Assembly: GCA_910579685.1 (NCBI GenBank)
Contig: CAJTVN010000024.1
Span: 1-61,874, forward strand
Direction: 5' to 3'
From: an uncultured Lachnospiraceae bacterium
GTDB taxonomy: Bacteria > Bacillota > Clostridia > Lachnospirales > Lachnospiraceae
Length of the DNA: 61,874 bases
The position numbers and the translations under genes were made by a program. The first letter of the stretch is position 1. Every line of letters starts with the position of its first letter. The notes beneath the pieces are model-generated. The model ran no database searches. It had not been told where the DNA came from and saw only the letters and a list, made by a program, of their open reading frames with translations. Positions 40,079-48,527 of the stretch are shown here, piece after piece.

Positions 40079-40831
40079 TTACTTTTCCGCAATTACGGTA
40101 AATTCACCGGGCATTTTACGGTTTGTCCATGCGGGGTGCTCGTCAAAGCGTTTCAGAGTAAACCCGCATCGGAGCACGGAATTGATAATCTCGCTCATGG
40201 TGTATTTTCGATAATGGCATTTGGGTATCCTGGCACGGAGCTCTTTCTCATAGAAACGGGCGTGAGCCATCTCGCCCTCAATGATTTCCGTGGAAAAATA
40301 ATCTCCGCAAGACCAGCCAAATTCCAGGATATCGGTAATCTTGGTAAAAGGGTGGAAGTCGCTGCATATCATCCTGCCGCCGTCTTTTAGCAGAGAATAC
40401 ATGATATGCATGAAGTCATCGAGCTCATGAAAATAGTGCAGGATGCCGCCTTCCATAAAGACTACGTCAAAATATTCTCCGTATTTATCAAGGTTGATCT
40501 CCATAATATCGCATACCTGGAAGTCGATCTGAATGCCTGCGGCACTGGCCGTCTCCAGGGCATATTTGCAGTTTGCCTCCGACAGGTCAAAGACCGTGAC
40601 CTGTGCGCCGAGGATGGCTAAGGGGATTGCCTTTTTACCGCAGGAACCGCAGATATTCGCTACACGGATCCCTTCGTAGGTATCAAAGTAGGAGGAATAC
40701 TGTCTTAGCATCCGGACAGGATCCTCCAGATCCTCTTTTGCCCGCTGCAAGGGAGATCCGGCATGCTCCACCCAAAACTCATATGCGTCGAATTCCCATG
40801 CCTTTTTGTGCTGTTTCGTGTACTCTGTCAC
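40079..40831 (-). CDS. Class I SAM-dependent methyltransferase
   Basis: 250 residues; GTG at 40831 follows GGGGAGG by six bases. Motif I is RVANICGSCGKKAIPLAIL (about 56-74), followed by the acidic ribose-binding loop VFDLS and motif IV region FDVVFMEGGILHYF. The fold is the general Methyltransf_11/25 type, which acts on small molecules; nothing marks it as an rRNA or DNA enzyme. It is a monocistron convergent to the FtsX operon. The substrate is unknown. Confidence 0.85.
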   Translation of the reverse strand: MTEYTKQHKKAWEFDAYEFWVEHAGSPLQRAKEDLEDPVRMLRQYSSYFDTYEGIRVANICGSCGKKAIPLAILGAQVTVFDLSEANCKYALETASAAGIQIDFQVCDIMEINLDKYGEYFDVVFMEGGILHYFHELDDFMHIMYSLLKDGGRMICSDFHPFTKITDILEFGWSCGDYFSTEIIEGEMAHARFYEKELRARIPKCHYRKYTMSEIINSVLRCGFTLKRFDEHPAWTNRKMPGEFTVIAEK

Positions 40832-40918
40832 CTATGGCCTCCCCTCTCTTTCGGTTTCATGGATTCTCGGATCATACCATCGGTGTGCTCTTTGATCACT
40901 GGGGTATGATCCTGGGTT

Positions 40919-42034
40919 CTATAAATATTCTTTTGCCTGTGTTTCGTCAAGCCGGTACTGCGTGCGGAGTTTTTCCATGATTTCCGTCTCTGACAGTTTC
41001 AGGCTGCGCATGAGAGCCACGCCGTTTTTGACCGCCTGCGCATATTTGTCGTTCATACGGGTCAAATCATTCTGAGTTTCCGCCAGATCGTTCTGAGTTT
41101 CCGCCAAGTCGTTTCGCATCTCGCTTAAATGATCGCGCATTTCGTCCAACTCATTCTGCATCTCGTCAAACATGTACCTCTCCGTATTCCGGTCAAGCAT
41201 GTACAATTCTTCTGAAAATATTCCCATCACCTTCTCCATGTTCCGACAAATCTGGTAGCCATCCCTGTAAATGTCCTTAAACTCCGGATAGTCCTCCAAC
41301 AGCTCAACGATCGTGTCCGGATCGTCACTGGAAAACAGGGTCAGCCATGCGTCCTTTCTGCTTCTTCTGTCTCTATTGTGCGGATTTCTCATAAAGATGT
41401 CAAGGGGGATGAACAGGTATTTCTGTACAAGCTCCATCGTAAGTCCGCTGTCCGATTTCTGCTCGAAAAAATGGCAGCATGTCTCAGGATAGGCGTGAAA
41501 CGCCTGCGGACTCTTTTCAAAGAGCACTATGGTATAGACGTTCCGGATATCCCGGTAGCGGAAATTCTCCCTGCTTCCCCGAAGCCGCTTGTACTGGCGA
41601 AGCAAAAGGTCCGCCGAGTAGCAGGCGCTTCGCTGTCCCGGGAAGAGATACCCGATTCTCTGCATCTCCACATTTGCTATGCTGCCGTCCCCAAGCTCCA
41701 CCACGATATCCATGGCGAGAAGGACGCTCTCGTTTGCCAGCCGGGTGGAGTCCGTGGGAATCGCACGGATGACACGGACCTTCTGCCCCAGCGTGCAGGA
41801 GAGAAAATCGCTGAGCCGCCCCGGAACATACTCCGGGTTCATGACCTCCTTGAAGAAACCATCATATAAAAGCTTCAGCCCCCTTGCGCCGGTGCACAGG
41901 TCCAGAAACTCCTCCCGCTTTTCCTTCGGCCAGCTGTCGAACCGCCTGTGGAGCGTTCCGTTCTTTAGAATTTCCGCCAGTACCTCTTCCCTTTCCCGGA
42001 TGATGGGAAAGTAATTTTTCAGTTTCGTCGCCAT
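40919..42034 (-). CDS. Rpn/PD-(D/E)XK-family protein with coiled-coil heptads
   Basis: 371 residues; ATG at 42034 after AAAGGAGGATTTTT. The N-terminal 250 residues match the Rpn (transposase-31/PDDEXK_2) family: FKEVMNPEYVPGRLSDFLS, a catalytic Asp in AMDIVVELGDG and the E-x-Q of NVEMQR. Residues about 285-330 are a parallel heptad array (NDLAETQNDLAETQNDL) predicted to form a coiled coil, then a helical tail. Rpn proteins promote RecA-independent recombination in E. coli; in Firmicutes they are numerous and their role is unclear. A 5' leader of about 130 nt runs from its promoter at 42177. Confidence 0.85.
   Translation of the reverse strand: MATKLKNYFPIIREREEVLAEILKNGTLHRRFDSWPKEKREEFLDLCTGARGLKLLYDGFFKEVMNPEYVPGRLSDFLSCTLGQKVRVIRAIPTDSTRLANESVLLAMDIVVELGDGSIANVEMQRIGYLFPGQRSACYSADLLLRQYKRLRGSRENFRYRDIRNVYTIVLFEKSPQAFHAYPETCCHFFEQKSDSGLTMELVQKYLFIPLDIFMRNPHNRDRRSRKDAWLTLFSSDDPDTIVELLEDYPEFKDIYRDGYQICRNMEKVMGIFSEELYMLDRNTERYMFDEMQNELDEMRDHLSEMRNDLAETQNDLAETQNDLTRMNDKYAQAVKNGVALMRSLKLSETEIMEKLRTQYRLDETQAKEYL
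41070..41111 (-). repeat. Tandem 21-bp coding repeat (heptad units)
   Basis: Two head-to-tail 21-bp units (TTCTGAGTTTCCGCCAGATCG on the plus strand and a copy with two changes) encode successive NDLAETQ heptads, with less exact units on both sides. Gain or loss of a unit would keep frame and change coiled-coil length by exactly one heptad. Confidence 0.7.
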
Positions 42035-42176
42035 AAAAATCCTCCTTTGAATAAAATAATGTCAATACTCCCGCTTTCTTTAAATCTGCGAAAAACAGTG
42101 GGTAACCCGGCAGAAGCAGCCGAATGTGCGAAACGCACACATAATAGAATAAAAAGAATACTTTTGATATAAGAAT

Positions 42177-42205
42177 AAAATATCTCATTTTTCGGTGACT
42201 GTCAA
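42177..42205 (-). promoter_or_regulatory. Promoter of Rpn-like gene
   Basis: Minus strand TTGACA (42200-42205), 17-bp spacer, TATTTT (42177-42182). The leader that follows contains a GTGTGCG-TTT-CGCACAT-type hairpin near 42125-42140. Confidence 0.55.
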
Positions 42206-42274
42206 GCATAAATTTGCACATGTGAGGGGAAGGGCTGCGGATCGTAACATCCCCTTCCGGGGAGGCGAAGGTTT

Positions 42275-43297
42275 TTAGATCTGCCTGCGCCTCTTTGCAA
42301 GGGTTTTGTTTCGCTGCCACTTTTGCCGCATGGCGGCGGCCCGGTTTTCCTCGTACTGTGCTTCCTTTTTGAGCTTCTGGTAGCTGTTCCAGCGCTCAAG
42401 GCGCAGTTCTCCGGATTCGATGGCCTGGCGGATGGCGCAGCCGGGTTCGCTCTGGTGGCGGCAGTTTCCAAATCGGCAGTGTCCAAGAAACTGCTCCACA
42501 TCGGAGAATGCCTCGTCCAGCCCTCCTGAGACATTCCACATGCCAAGCTCTCTCATGCCCGGCGTGTCGATGAGCATGGCTTTGCATTTCAGCAGGATCA
42601 GCTGGCGGTGGGTGGTGGTATGGCGTCCTCTGGCATCCTCGTTGCGGATTCCGTTTACCGCCATGACCTCTTCCCCTGCCAGGGCGTTTACAAGGCTGGA
42701 TTTTCCCACGCCGGAGGAGCCAAGGAGCACCAGAGTTTTTCCTGGCTTCGTGTAGTGAGCAAGGGACTCCATTCCCTCCCCGGTTCTGGAACTGACAGCG
42801 TGCACGGGCACTCCTTTGGCCACATCCCGGGCAGCCTTTAGATATCCGCCGTAATCCTTTGCAAGGTCGGACTTGGTCAGCACAATCACGGGGGCCGCCC
42901 CTGACTGCCAGGCAAGTGTCAGATACCGTTCCAGGCGTTTTACATTAAAGTTCTGATTGAGAGACTGCATGATAAAAACGTAGTCAAAATTTGCGGCAAC
43001 TGCCTGCTCGCCCCGTCCCAGAGTGGGATTTTTCCGGGAGAAAAAGGTTCTCCTGGGCAGCGTGCGGATAATCTGGCTGTCACCGCCTGGATTAAAGTTT
43101 ATCAGGACAAAGTCCCCCGTGGTGGGGAACTCCTGGCTGCCTGCAAAATATTCCGCCGCCTTTAATCTGCCATAGGTCTCTGCGTACTGGCAGACCAGGG
43201 CGTACCGCTCCTTATGGACGGCGGTTATCCTTGCCGGGATGCCCTGCGCATCCACTGGCATTTCATCGGGCAAAAAGCCGTAAGCTTCTAAATTCAT
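42275..43297 (-). CDS. rsgA: Ribosome-assembly GTPase RsgA
   Basis: 340 residues; ATG at 43297 after GGAGGAATCGAACA. An N-terminal OB fold (about 20-85) precedes a circularly permuted GTPase: G4 LTKSD (140-144) comes before G1 GSSGVGKS (193-200), the Thr-rich switch I HTTTH (226-230) and G3 DTPGMRELG (244-252). The zinc site is Cys274, Cys279, His281 and Cys287. It checks late 30S maturation in the cytoplasm. It is a conserved housekeeping gene and stands alone. Its leader (43298 to about 43510) is unusually rich in hairpins. Confidence 0.96.
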   Translation of the reverse strand: MNLEAYGFLPDEMPVDAQGIPARITAVHKERYALVCQYAETYGRLKAAEYFAGSQEFPTTGDFVLINFNPGGDSQIIRTLPRRTFFSRKNPTLGRGEQAVAANFDYVFIMQSLNQNFNVKRLERYLTLAWQSGAAPVIVLTKSDLAKDYGGYLKAARDVAKGVPVHAVSSRTGEGMESLAHYTKPGKTLVLLGSSGVGKSSLVNALAGEEVMAVNGIRNEDARGRHTTTHRQLILLKCKAMLIDTPGMRELGMWNVSGGLDEAFSDVEQFLGHCRFGNCRHQSEPGCAIRQAIESGELRLERWNSYQKLKKEAQYEENRAAAMRQKWQRNKTLAKRRRQI

Positions 43298-43347
43298 TGT
43301 TCGATTCCTCCATGGTTTTTAAAATGGTTCCTGTTACCCACCATGCT

Positions 43348-43510
43348 GCCGCAACCGGCGGCTCTCAAATCAGAGGGGGCACACGGTTTTTGTTTCACGG
43401 CCTCCGTGACGGACGGCCGTAAACGGGCGCAAAAATACCGCAGAAGGTAACATTCACACTGCCCTCTGCGGCTGATTTTTGGTAAAAAAATAACACACCT
43501 TTTCGTGTGC
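43348..43510. other. Hairpin-rich leader upstream of rsgA
   Basis: Four hairpins lie in 160 bp: GCCGC-AACCG-GCGGC (43348-43362); ACGGCC-TCCG-TGA-CGGA-C-GGCCGT (43397-43420); CCGCAGA(A)GG with CC(C)TCTGCGG (43438-43471); and CACAC-CTTTT-CGTGTG near 43494-43509. Read toward rsgA, the third is followed by TATTTTTG like a terminator. No known riboswitch consensus was recognised. The remaining gap to 43767 holds no supported gene. Confidence 0.5.
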
Positions 43511-43767
43511 CAAAACAGACTTTGGTATTTGTGAAAGGTTACATAAAGCGGTACAGCGGCACAAAGCCGAAAATCTCAGAGACTTATCGCCTCAACAGAC
43601 TGCCTGCACCCGGTATGCAGTTTCAGGATCTCTTTTCCTCGCTCTTATTTCTCATAACACATCTCTCCTTTCCGGATTTTCTGCGAATTATTTTACCATA
43701 TCCGGCGAGGGAGCGCAAGATAAAAAAACTGATTTTTGACTGACAGTTAGTGACTGTTTATATAAAT

Positions 43768-43795
43768 TTGCGTTTTCTGCGTTTTCTGTTATAAT
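43768..43795 (+). promoter_or_regulatory. Promoter of HD-domain gene
   Basis: TTGCGT (43768-43773), 16-bp spacer, TATAAT (43790-43795). Confidence 0.6.
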
Positions 43796-43872
43796 AAAAA
43801 CAGACAATTCGTGTCCGGCACGGGAGCAGAAAACGAATACGAATCGAATTTAAAAGATACAGGAGGATAAGG

Positions 43873-44475
43873 ATGCTGACAGTGAAAGAAGCGGGAGAGC
43901 TGTTAGAGCTTGGAAATGAAAGAAATCCGGGGTCGTGGAAGCGACACAGTCTTTCTGCTGCGGAAAATGCCAGGCTGATCGGTCAGAAGGCGGGAATGGA
44001 CGGGGAAAAAGCCTATGTCATGGGACTGCTTCACGATATCGGAAGAAGAGAGGGAGTCACGGCGATCCGGCATATATTTGACGGCTATGATTACATGATG
44101 AGCCTGGATCAGCCAGAGATCGCAAGGATCTGTCTGACGCATTCTTTTCCTGAGAGGGATATCCGCACCTATTTTGGAGCGTATGACTGCTCAGAGGAAC
44201 AGCTGGAGTTTTTGCGGGGGGTTGTTGAAAATAAAGCCTATGACGACTATGACCGGCTGATCCAGCTCTGCGATGCAATATCGCTTCCGGACGGCGCCTG
44301 TATTATGGAAAAGAGACTGGTGGACGTGGCGCTGCGGCATGGCCTGCCGGAGTTTACCCTGAAAAAGTGGCGGGCTTTTATGGAGACAAAGGAGTATTTT
44401 GACGAGCTGTGCGGGTGCAATGTCTATTCTCTGCTGCCCCGCGTGATGGAAAATTCTTATGTAAGCCTGCTGTAG
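43873..44475 (+). CDS. HD-domain phosphohydrolase
   Basis: 200 residues; ATG after AGGAGGATAAGG. The HD metal site is formed by His25 (KRHSLSAAENARLIG), His54-Asp55 (MGLLHDIGRREG), a further His near 97 (CLTHSFPER) and the Asp in LIQLCDAIS. The length and single-domain layout match small HDIG/YqeK-like phosphohydrolases acting on nucleotides. No nucleotide cyclase or REL domain is attached. It probably shares a transcript with the DUF523 gene 47 bases downstream. The substrate cannot be deduced. Confidence 0.85.
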   Translation: MLTVKEAGELLELGNERNPGSWKRHSLSAAENARLIGQKAGMDGEKAYVMGLLHDIGRREGVTAIRHIFDGYDYMMSLDQPEIARICLTHSFPERDIRTYFGAYDCSEEQLEFLRGVVENKAYDDYDRLIQLCDAISLPDGACIMEKRLVDVALRHGLPEFTLKKWRAFMETKEYFDELCGCNVYSLLPRVMENSYVSLL

Positions 44476-44522
44476 CTTTGCATGGATCATTCCGGGTAAT
44501 TCAATCGAAAGGAGCTCCTGTT

Positions 44523-44939
44523 ATGAGGATCATGGTCAGCGCCTGTCTGCTTGGAGAAAACTGCAAGTATGACGGCGGAAACAATTACAGCCGAAAAGTG
44601 GCGGAATTTATAGAGGGACATCAGGTCATATCCGTCTGTCCGGAGGAATTGGGAGGGCTTTCCACACCCAGAGTGCCGTCGGAGATCGTGGAGGGCGTGG
44701 TGACGGCCCGGGACGGGAAATGCGTGGACGAGGAATTCCGCAGGGGAGCAGGACTTGCTCTGGAGCGGGCCCTTTTGGAGCGGGCGGAGCTTGTGATCCT
44801 GCAGTCCCGCAGCCCTAGCTGCGGTGCAAAGAGAATTTATGACGGAACCTTCAGTGGAAAAACCATAGAGGGGCAGGGTATTTTTGCACGGCTGCTGAGG
44901 GAAAACGGATTCCGGGTGGTGGATGTGGAGGACTTATAG
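44523..44939 (+). CDS. DUF523-family protein
   Basis: 138 residues from ATG at 44523 after AAAGGAGCTCCTGTT; an upstream in-frame start at 44409 lies inside the HD gene. The family motifs are VSACLLGENCKYDGGNN near the start, CPEELGGLSTPR in the middle, and QSRSPSCG (about 99-106). The paired cysteines suggest a metal or cluster site. DUF523 proteins are widespread small cytoplasmic proteins of unproven function, sometimes fused to DUF1722. The last six bases overlap the convergent gene at 44934. Confidence 0.88.
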   Translation: MRIMVSACLLGENCKYDGGNNYSRKVAEFIEGHQVISVCPEELGGLSTPRVPSEIVEGVVTARDGKCVDEEFRRGAGLALERALLERAELVILQSRSPSCGAKRIYDGTFSGKTIEGQGIFARLLRENGFRVVDVEDL

Positions 44940-45506
44940 GCAGTTCAGATAGTCCTGTTTCTCCTTTACCGGAACATACAAGTAACAATACTCGTGAGTT
45001 CCGGCTTCGGGTTTGAAAAAACCGTAATATTCAATGATTGGAAGCGTGTCGCTGCCATAAGTATAGCCGAGTGCGGGAGCAATCTGCTCTCCGATCCAAT
45101 GATACGGAGGAATGCCGCCCGTCCACGGTTCGCATCCGAGTGCTGTTGCCGTTTCGCCGCACATTCTTATTCGCAAAAATTTTGCGGAGGGAATCCTGTA
45201 AATATCAAAGCATTCAGGCTGAACATCCGTTGTGACAAGAAATCCAAACATCACGCCGCTGGGGCGTTCGCAGGAAAGATAATTTATACTCATGCAGATA
45301 TCCCAGTTCTCTTCCCGGTTGTTCGGTATGGCGCAAACCGACATAAAATCTTCCATAATTTTTTCGACATCCGGTTCATCCGTATGATTGGCGGCATAAC
45401 CAACTTTACCACACCAGAGCGTCTCGCTCCATTCAAGCAAATCGACGGTAATTCCATTATAATGATAAGTCTTAATGACAGTTTCCTGCGGATGTTGTAT
45501 ATTCAT
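44934..45506 (-). CDS. GyrI-like/effector-binding-domain protein
   Basis: 190 residues; ATG at 45506 after AAAGGAGG. The beta-rich sequence with ETLWCGKVGYAANH near the start and FDIYRIPSAKFLRIRM, then IPPYHWIGEQIAPALGYT and PIIEYYGF in the C-terminal half, fits the GyrI-like ligand-binding fold found in BmrR-type regulators and stand-alone small-molecule binders. No helix-turn-helix is present, so it is not itself a regulator. It converges on DUF523 with a 6-nt overlap. Its ligand is unknown. Confidence 0.75.
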   Translation of the reverse strand: MNIQHPQETVIKTYHYNGITVDLLEWSETLWCGKVGYAANHTDEPDVEKIMEDFMSVCAIPNNREENWDICMSINYLSCERPSGVMFGFLVTTDVQPECFDIYRIPSAKFLRIRMCGETATALGCEPWTGGIPPYHWIGEQIAPALGYTYGSDTLPIIEYYGFFKPEAGTHEYCYLYVPVKEKQDYLNCL

Positions 45507-45540
45507 TACATTTTTCCTCCTTTAAAATCCTGATTTTCGA

Positions 45541-46545
45541 TTATGGAAGACGGGAATCCAAAACATCCCTGATTTCCTCTTCCATACTCCGGATATACCG
45601 GATTCTTTCTATCGTGTTTCTGACCTCTGAAATGCCCAGCGCTTGCTCCGTCTGGTCCCCGCAAGCCCCAAGCGCTCTCTGAATATTGTATTCCAGCCAT
45701 TCCACCCAGGTATATGCCAGCCCGAACACGCCGCTGTAGGACCGAAAGCCGTTATCATACGCATCGAGATAGCCGTGAAAAAAAGCGAGCATCTTTTCCG
45801 GATCCATATGGCAGGTCACAATTCCGGACCACTGGAGGGCCAGCTGGAGCGCATGGGAGACGGGATTGCCATAGTCAAGACATTCCAGGTCAATAACCCA
45901 CGGCCTGCCGTTATCCCACATAACATTTTTGGGATCCATATCCTCGTTGGACACACACGAAATGGCAGGCAGGGAAGCTCTTGCCCGGTTCAGCTCTCTC
46001 ACGGCATAAGTAAGGAGGCGGACGTTGTCAGCCAAAAGCGGGGCAATCTCACTTTTTTGTTCTTTTGCCCCTCGGACATACCCGTTCCAGTTGATTTCGC
46101 ATAGCGCAGGCTCCTTACGGGGGATATTCTCAGGCTGAATGGCATGCATCCTTCCAAGAATGCTTCCGGCTGCTCTGCACTGGTCATTGGAAATATGATT
46201 CCAGTCGGTGATACGCCCTTGCTGCCAGTTAAAAATGTAAAAAAAGTTTCCTCCCGTGTTTTGCATTTTGCGGCGGTCAACGGCCAGGGAGGGTACAATG
46301 GGAAGCCCCTCTTTTTCCAGAAGGGATTCGATTTTTTCCGCCCGGTCATAGTTATCCCGCGCATCTGGTCTTTTCATGATTTCCGGATTCAAGTGCTTGA
46401 CCGCAAAGATCCCGCAATCGGTGGTCACTTTGTACATTCTGTGCATAAGACCGCCGGATACCGGTGAAACCGGAAGGACGACAGTGCCAAAACCGCATGT
46501 TGTCATCAATTCCACAATGGATTCTTCGATGGGTTTATCTTTCAA
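45541..46545 (-). CDS. Kinase-fold phosphotransferase (APH superfamily)
   Basis: 334 residues from TTG at 46545; AAGGAG lies eight bases upstream and the TTGA overlaps the stop of ogt, so translation is coupled. The protein-kinase-like fold is shown by FAVKHLNPE (ATP Lys, about 50), the catalytic loop NEDMDPKNVMWDNG (family norm HGDLHPGN) and the metal-binding Asp in WVIDLECLDYG. The His before the catalytic Asp is replaced, which is unusual. Members phosphorylate choline, aminoglycosides, homoserine, sugars or fructosamines. The ogt coupling hints at repair of modified metabolites, but this is only a suggestion. Confidence 0.8.
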   Translation of the reverse strand: MKDKPIEESIVELMTTCGFGTVVLPVSPVSGGLMHRMYKVTTDCGIFAVKHLNPEIMKRPDARDNYDRAEKIESLLEKEGLPIVPSLAVDRRKMQNTGGNFFYIFNWQQGRITDWNHISNDQCRAAGSILGRMHAIQPENIPRKEPALCEINWNGYVRGAKEQKSEIAPLLADNVRLLTYAVRELNRARASLPAISCVSNEDMDPKNVMWDNGRPWVIDLECLDYGNPVSHALQLALQWSGIVTCHMDPEKMLAFFHGYLDAYDNGFRSYSGVFGLAYTWVEWLEYNIQRALGACGDQTEQALGISEVRNTIERIRYIRSMEEEIRDVLDSRLP

Positions 46546-47096
46546 TGTTCTTCTCCTTCCTTCCTTCCGAAATCGGACAGATCCTTTATAAGGCCTTGTT
46601 CCATGGCAAGCAGCTTTTCCTTTTTGTTAAGGCCTGCGGCATAGCCGGTAAGGCTTCCGTCTGTCCCGACGATGCGGTGGCATGGAATGATCAGGGAAAT
46701 GGGATTGTGTCCCACCGCACCGCCCACGGCCTGGGCAGACATGGAGGCAAGCCCTTTCTGTCCGGCAATTTTTGCGGCGATTTCCCCGTAAGTCATTGTC
46801 TGTCCATAGGGAACCGCAAGCAGGATTTCCCACACCGCCCTGCGAAAGGGCGTGGTTTTCACGGACAGGGGAGGGGTAAAGCCGGGATTTTTTCCGCTGA
46901 AATATTCTGTGAGCCATCTGCAGGCCTGTTCAAAGACGGGAAGGCTCGAATTCGACGGTATCTGGCAGCCGGAGTTTTTGGAAAGCGTGCTTCCAAAGTA
47001 TTTCTGGCCGTCAAACCATAAGCCGGTCAGGGCGCTGCCGTCGCTGGAAAGAGTGATCCCGCCAAGGGGAGAGTCATAATGATAAAGATAGTCCAT
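46542..47096 (-). CDS. ogt: Methylated-DNA-protein cysteine methyltransferase
   Basis: 184 residues from ATG at 47096; a longer frame to 47159 has no better ribosome site. The C-terminal domain holds the Arg-finger/HTH region TPFRRAVWEILLAVPYGQT and the active site LIIPCHRIVG with acceptor Cys139. It transfers alkyl groups from O6-alkylguanine to itself, once per molecule. It is divergent from the 3-methyladenine glycosylase gene across 76 bp, so the two alkylation-repair genes share a control region. Its stop overlaps the following phosphotransferase start. Confidence 0.95.
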   Translation of the reverse strand: MDYLYHYDSPLGGITLSSDGSALTGLWFDGQKYFGSTLSKNSGCQIPSNSSLPVFEQACRWLTEYFSGKNPGFTPPLSVKTTPFRRAVWEILLAVPYGQTMTYGEIAAKIAGQKGLASMSAQAVGGAVGHNPISLIIPCHRIVGTDGSLTGYAAGLNKKEKLLAMEQGLIKDLSDFGRKEGEEH

Positions 47097-47111
47097 TTTA
47101 AGTTCCGTACC

Positions 47112-47140
47112 TTTCCGTAATCTGTAAACTATGATATGAT
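47112..47140 (+). promoter_or_regulatory. Promoter of tag gene
   Basis: TTTCCG (47112-47117), 17-bp spacer, TATGAT (47135-47140), inside the ogt-tag divergent gap. Confidence 0.5.
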
Positions 47141-47172
47141 AATTGGAGATAAAAGACAAGGAGAAAAGTGAA

Positions 47173-47736
47173 ATGAGCTGGAAGGATGGAAAGATGCGTT
47201 GCAGATGGGCGAATCCGGATAACGAGATCTATGTGCGTTACCATGACGAGGAATGGGGCGTTCCTGTCCATGACGACCGCAAGCTGTTCGAGATGCTGGT
47301 TTTGGAGGGATTCCAGGCGGGCCTTTCCTGGGAGTGCGTGCTGAACAAGCGGGAGGCGTTTCGAAAGGCTTTTGACAATTTTGATCCGGAGAAGGTCTGC
47401 TCTTACGGGCAAGAAAAGATGGAGGAGCTTTCCCGGGATCCGCAGATCATCCGCAACCGTCTGAAAATCCGTGCTGCGGTGAATAATGCCCGCGTTTTCC
47501 TGGAGATCCGCAGAGAATACGGGAGCTTTTCCGAGTACCTCTGGCACTGGACCAAGGGAGAGGCGGTCTACGAGAAGAATCTTGCCAGCTCGCCGCTGTC
47601 TGACGCCGTATCAAAGGATTTGAAGAAGCGGGGGATGAAGTTTGTAGGCACGGTGATAATTTATTCCTATCTGCAGGCGGTTGGAGTGATCTATTCCCAC
47701 GAGGAGGGATGCTTTCTGGAACACACCGGGAACTAA
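47173..47736 (+). CDS. tag: DNA-3-methyladenine glycosylase I
   Basis: 187 residues from ATG at 47173, nine bases after AAGGAG; the frame extends up to 47143 without a ribosome site. Tag hallmarks are RCRWANPDNEIYVRYHDEEW near the start (Cys10 and His24 as zinc ligands), QAGLSWECVLNKREAFRKAF with the base-recognition Trp and Glu, and a C-terminal YSHEEGCF giving the other zinc His and Cys. It excises 3-methyladenine to start base-excision repair. It pairs functionally with the divergent ogt gene. The stop overlaps the convergent APH gene by 4 nt. Confidence 0.96.
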   Translation: MSWKDGKMRCRWANPDNEIYVRYHDEEWGVPVHDDRKLFEMLVLEGFQAGLSWECVLNKREAFRKAFDNFDPEKVCSYGQEKMEELSRDPQIIRNRLKIRAAVNNARVFLEIRREYGSFSEYLWHWTKGEAVYEKNLASSPLSDAVSKDLKKRGMKFVGTVIIYSYLQAVGVIYSHEEGCFLEHTGN

Positions 47737-48527
47737 AATAATTCGTCCAGTAAAATGTAATAGTTTATCTTTTCCCAGTCAGGTTCTATTCCGAGCTCCC
47801 GGAACAGGAGCAGATTGTCAGGCCGGGAATCCTTATCCCGGCGATAATCTGCGTTATACTTACCGGAGTGATTGTGGGACAGGCTGCGGTAACACAGCGC
47901 TATGTCGCACCATTTGTCGGCAATTCCGGTTTTGCCCAGATCAATATAACCGGTTACCTGATCCCCGTCTCCAAACAGGTTGGGAAGGCAGTAATCCCCG
48001 TGGGAAAGGACAGGCTCCTGTTGCGGAATGTTGTCAAAGAGCCACTGCAGCAGTGCGGCGGGATCCCGAAAGCCCTTTTCGCCGAAGGTGGAGGGCTCCA
48101 CATTGTCAAGATCCACCAGGTTGTTTTCCACGTTATAGCGTGCCTGCTTCAGCTTATGGGACAGGCGCTGGTCACAGGGACAGCGGGAGATATCGACGCT
48201 CCACAGTTTTTTCAGGCCGTTTGCCAGCAGTCTGCACTGAAGGGCAGGATCTCTCATATAGACGTCATGGCACGCCATACGGCCTTCGCATCTGCCCATG
48301 AGCAGGTAAGTCTTGCCGTTTTCCTTCTCATAAGAATAAATCCCGGGTACGGGAAGCCTGCCGGAGAGATAAGACATCATGCGGTATTCATTTTCCGCCT
48401 CATCGTTGTCGTCCTGGATCTTTAAGACCTTGTCCTCAAAGAGCAGAACCTGGGAGCCGGACATGCCGATTTTATCTGTTTCATAGGTTTCATCCGCAAG
48501 CAGACGCCGGATTGTTTCCGATAACAT
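47733..48527 (-). CDS. Aminoglycoside 3'-phosphotransferase-like protein
   Basis: 264 residues, the size of APH(3') enzymes; ATG at 48527 after CAGGAGGAACCACA. The catalytic motif is LSHGDYCLPNLF with Asp178, the metal-binding motif GYIDLGKTGIADKWCDIA with Asp196, and the characteristic C-terminal YYILLDELF whose last residues contact the aminoglycoside. The 18-residue spacing between the two Asp equals that of APH(3')-IIIa. It would phosphorylate the 3'-hydroxyl of kanamycin-type drugs. No transposon flanks it and codon use matches its neighbours, so it looks like a resident chromosomal gene. Confidence 0.88.
   Translation of the reverse strand: MLSETIRRLLADETYETDKIGMSGSQVLLFEDKVLKIQDDNDEAENEYRMMSYLSGRLPVPGIYSYEKENGKTYLLMGRCEGRMACHDVYMRDPALQCRLLANGLKKLWSVDISRCPCDQRLSHKLKQARYNVENNLVDLDNVEPSTFGEKGFRDPAALLQWLFDNIPQQEPVLSHGDYCLPNLFGDGDQVTGYIDLGKTGIADKWCDIALCYRSLSHNHSGKYNADYRRDKDSRPDNLLLFRELGIEPDWEKINYYILLDELF

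Noticed and set aside
43298..43510. Known riboswitch classes upstream of rsgA
   Set aside because: I looked for fluoride, guanidine, T-box and SRP-type landmarks and saw none; only generic hairpins are supported.
43507..43743. 78-codon ORF on the plus strand upstream of the HD gene
   Set aside because: No ribosome site, no family resemblance and it runs through hairpin-bearing intergenic DNA up to a promoter.
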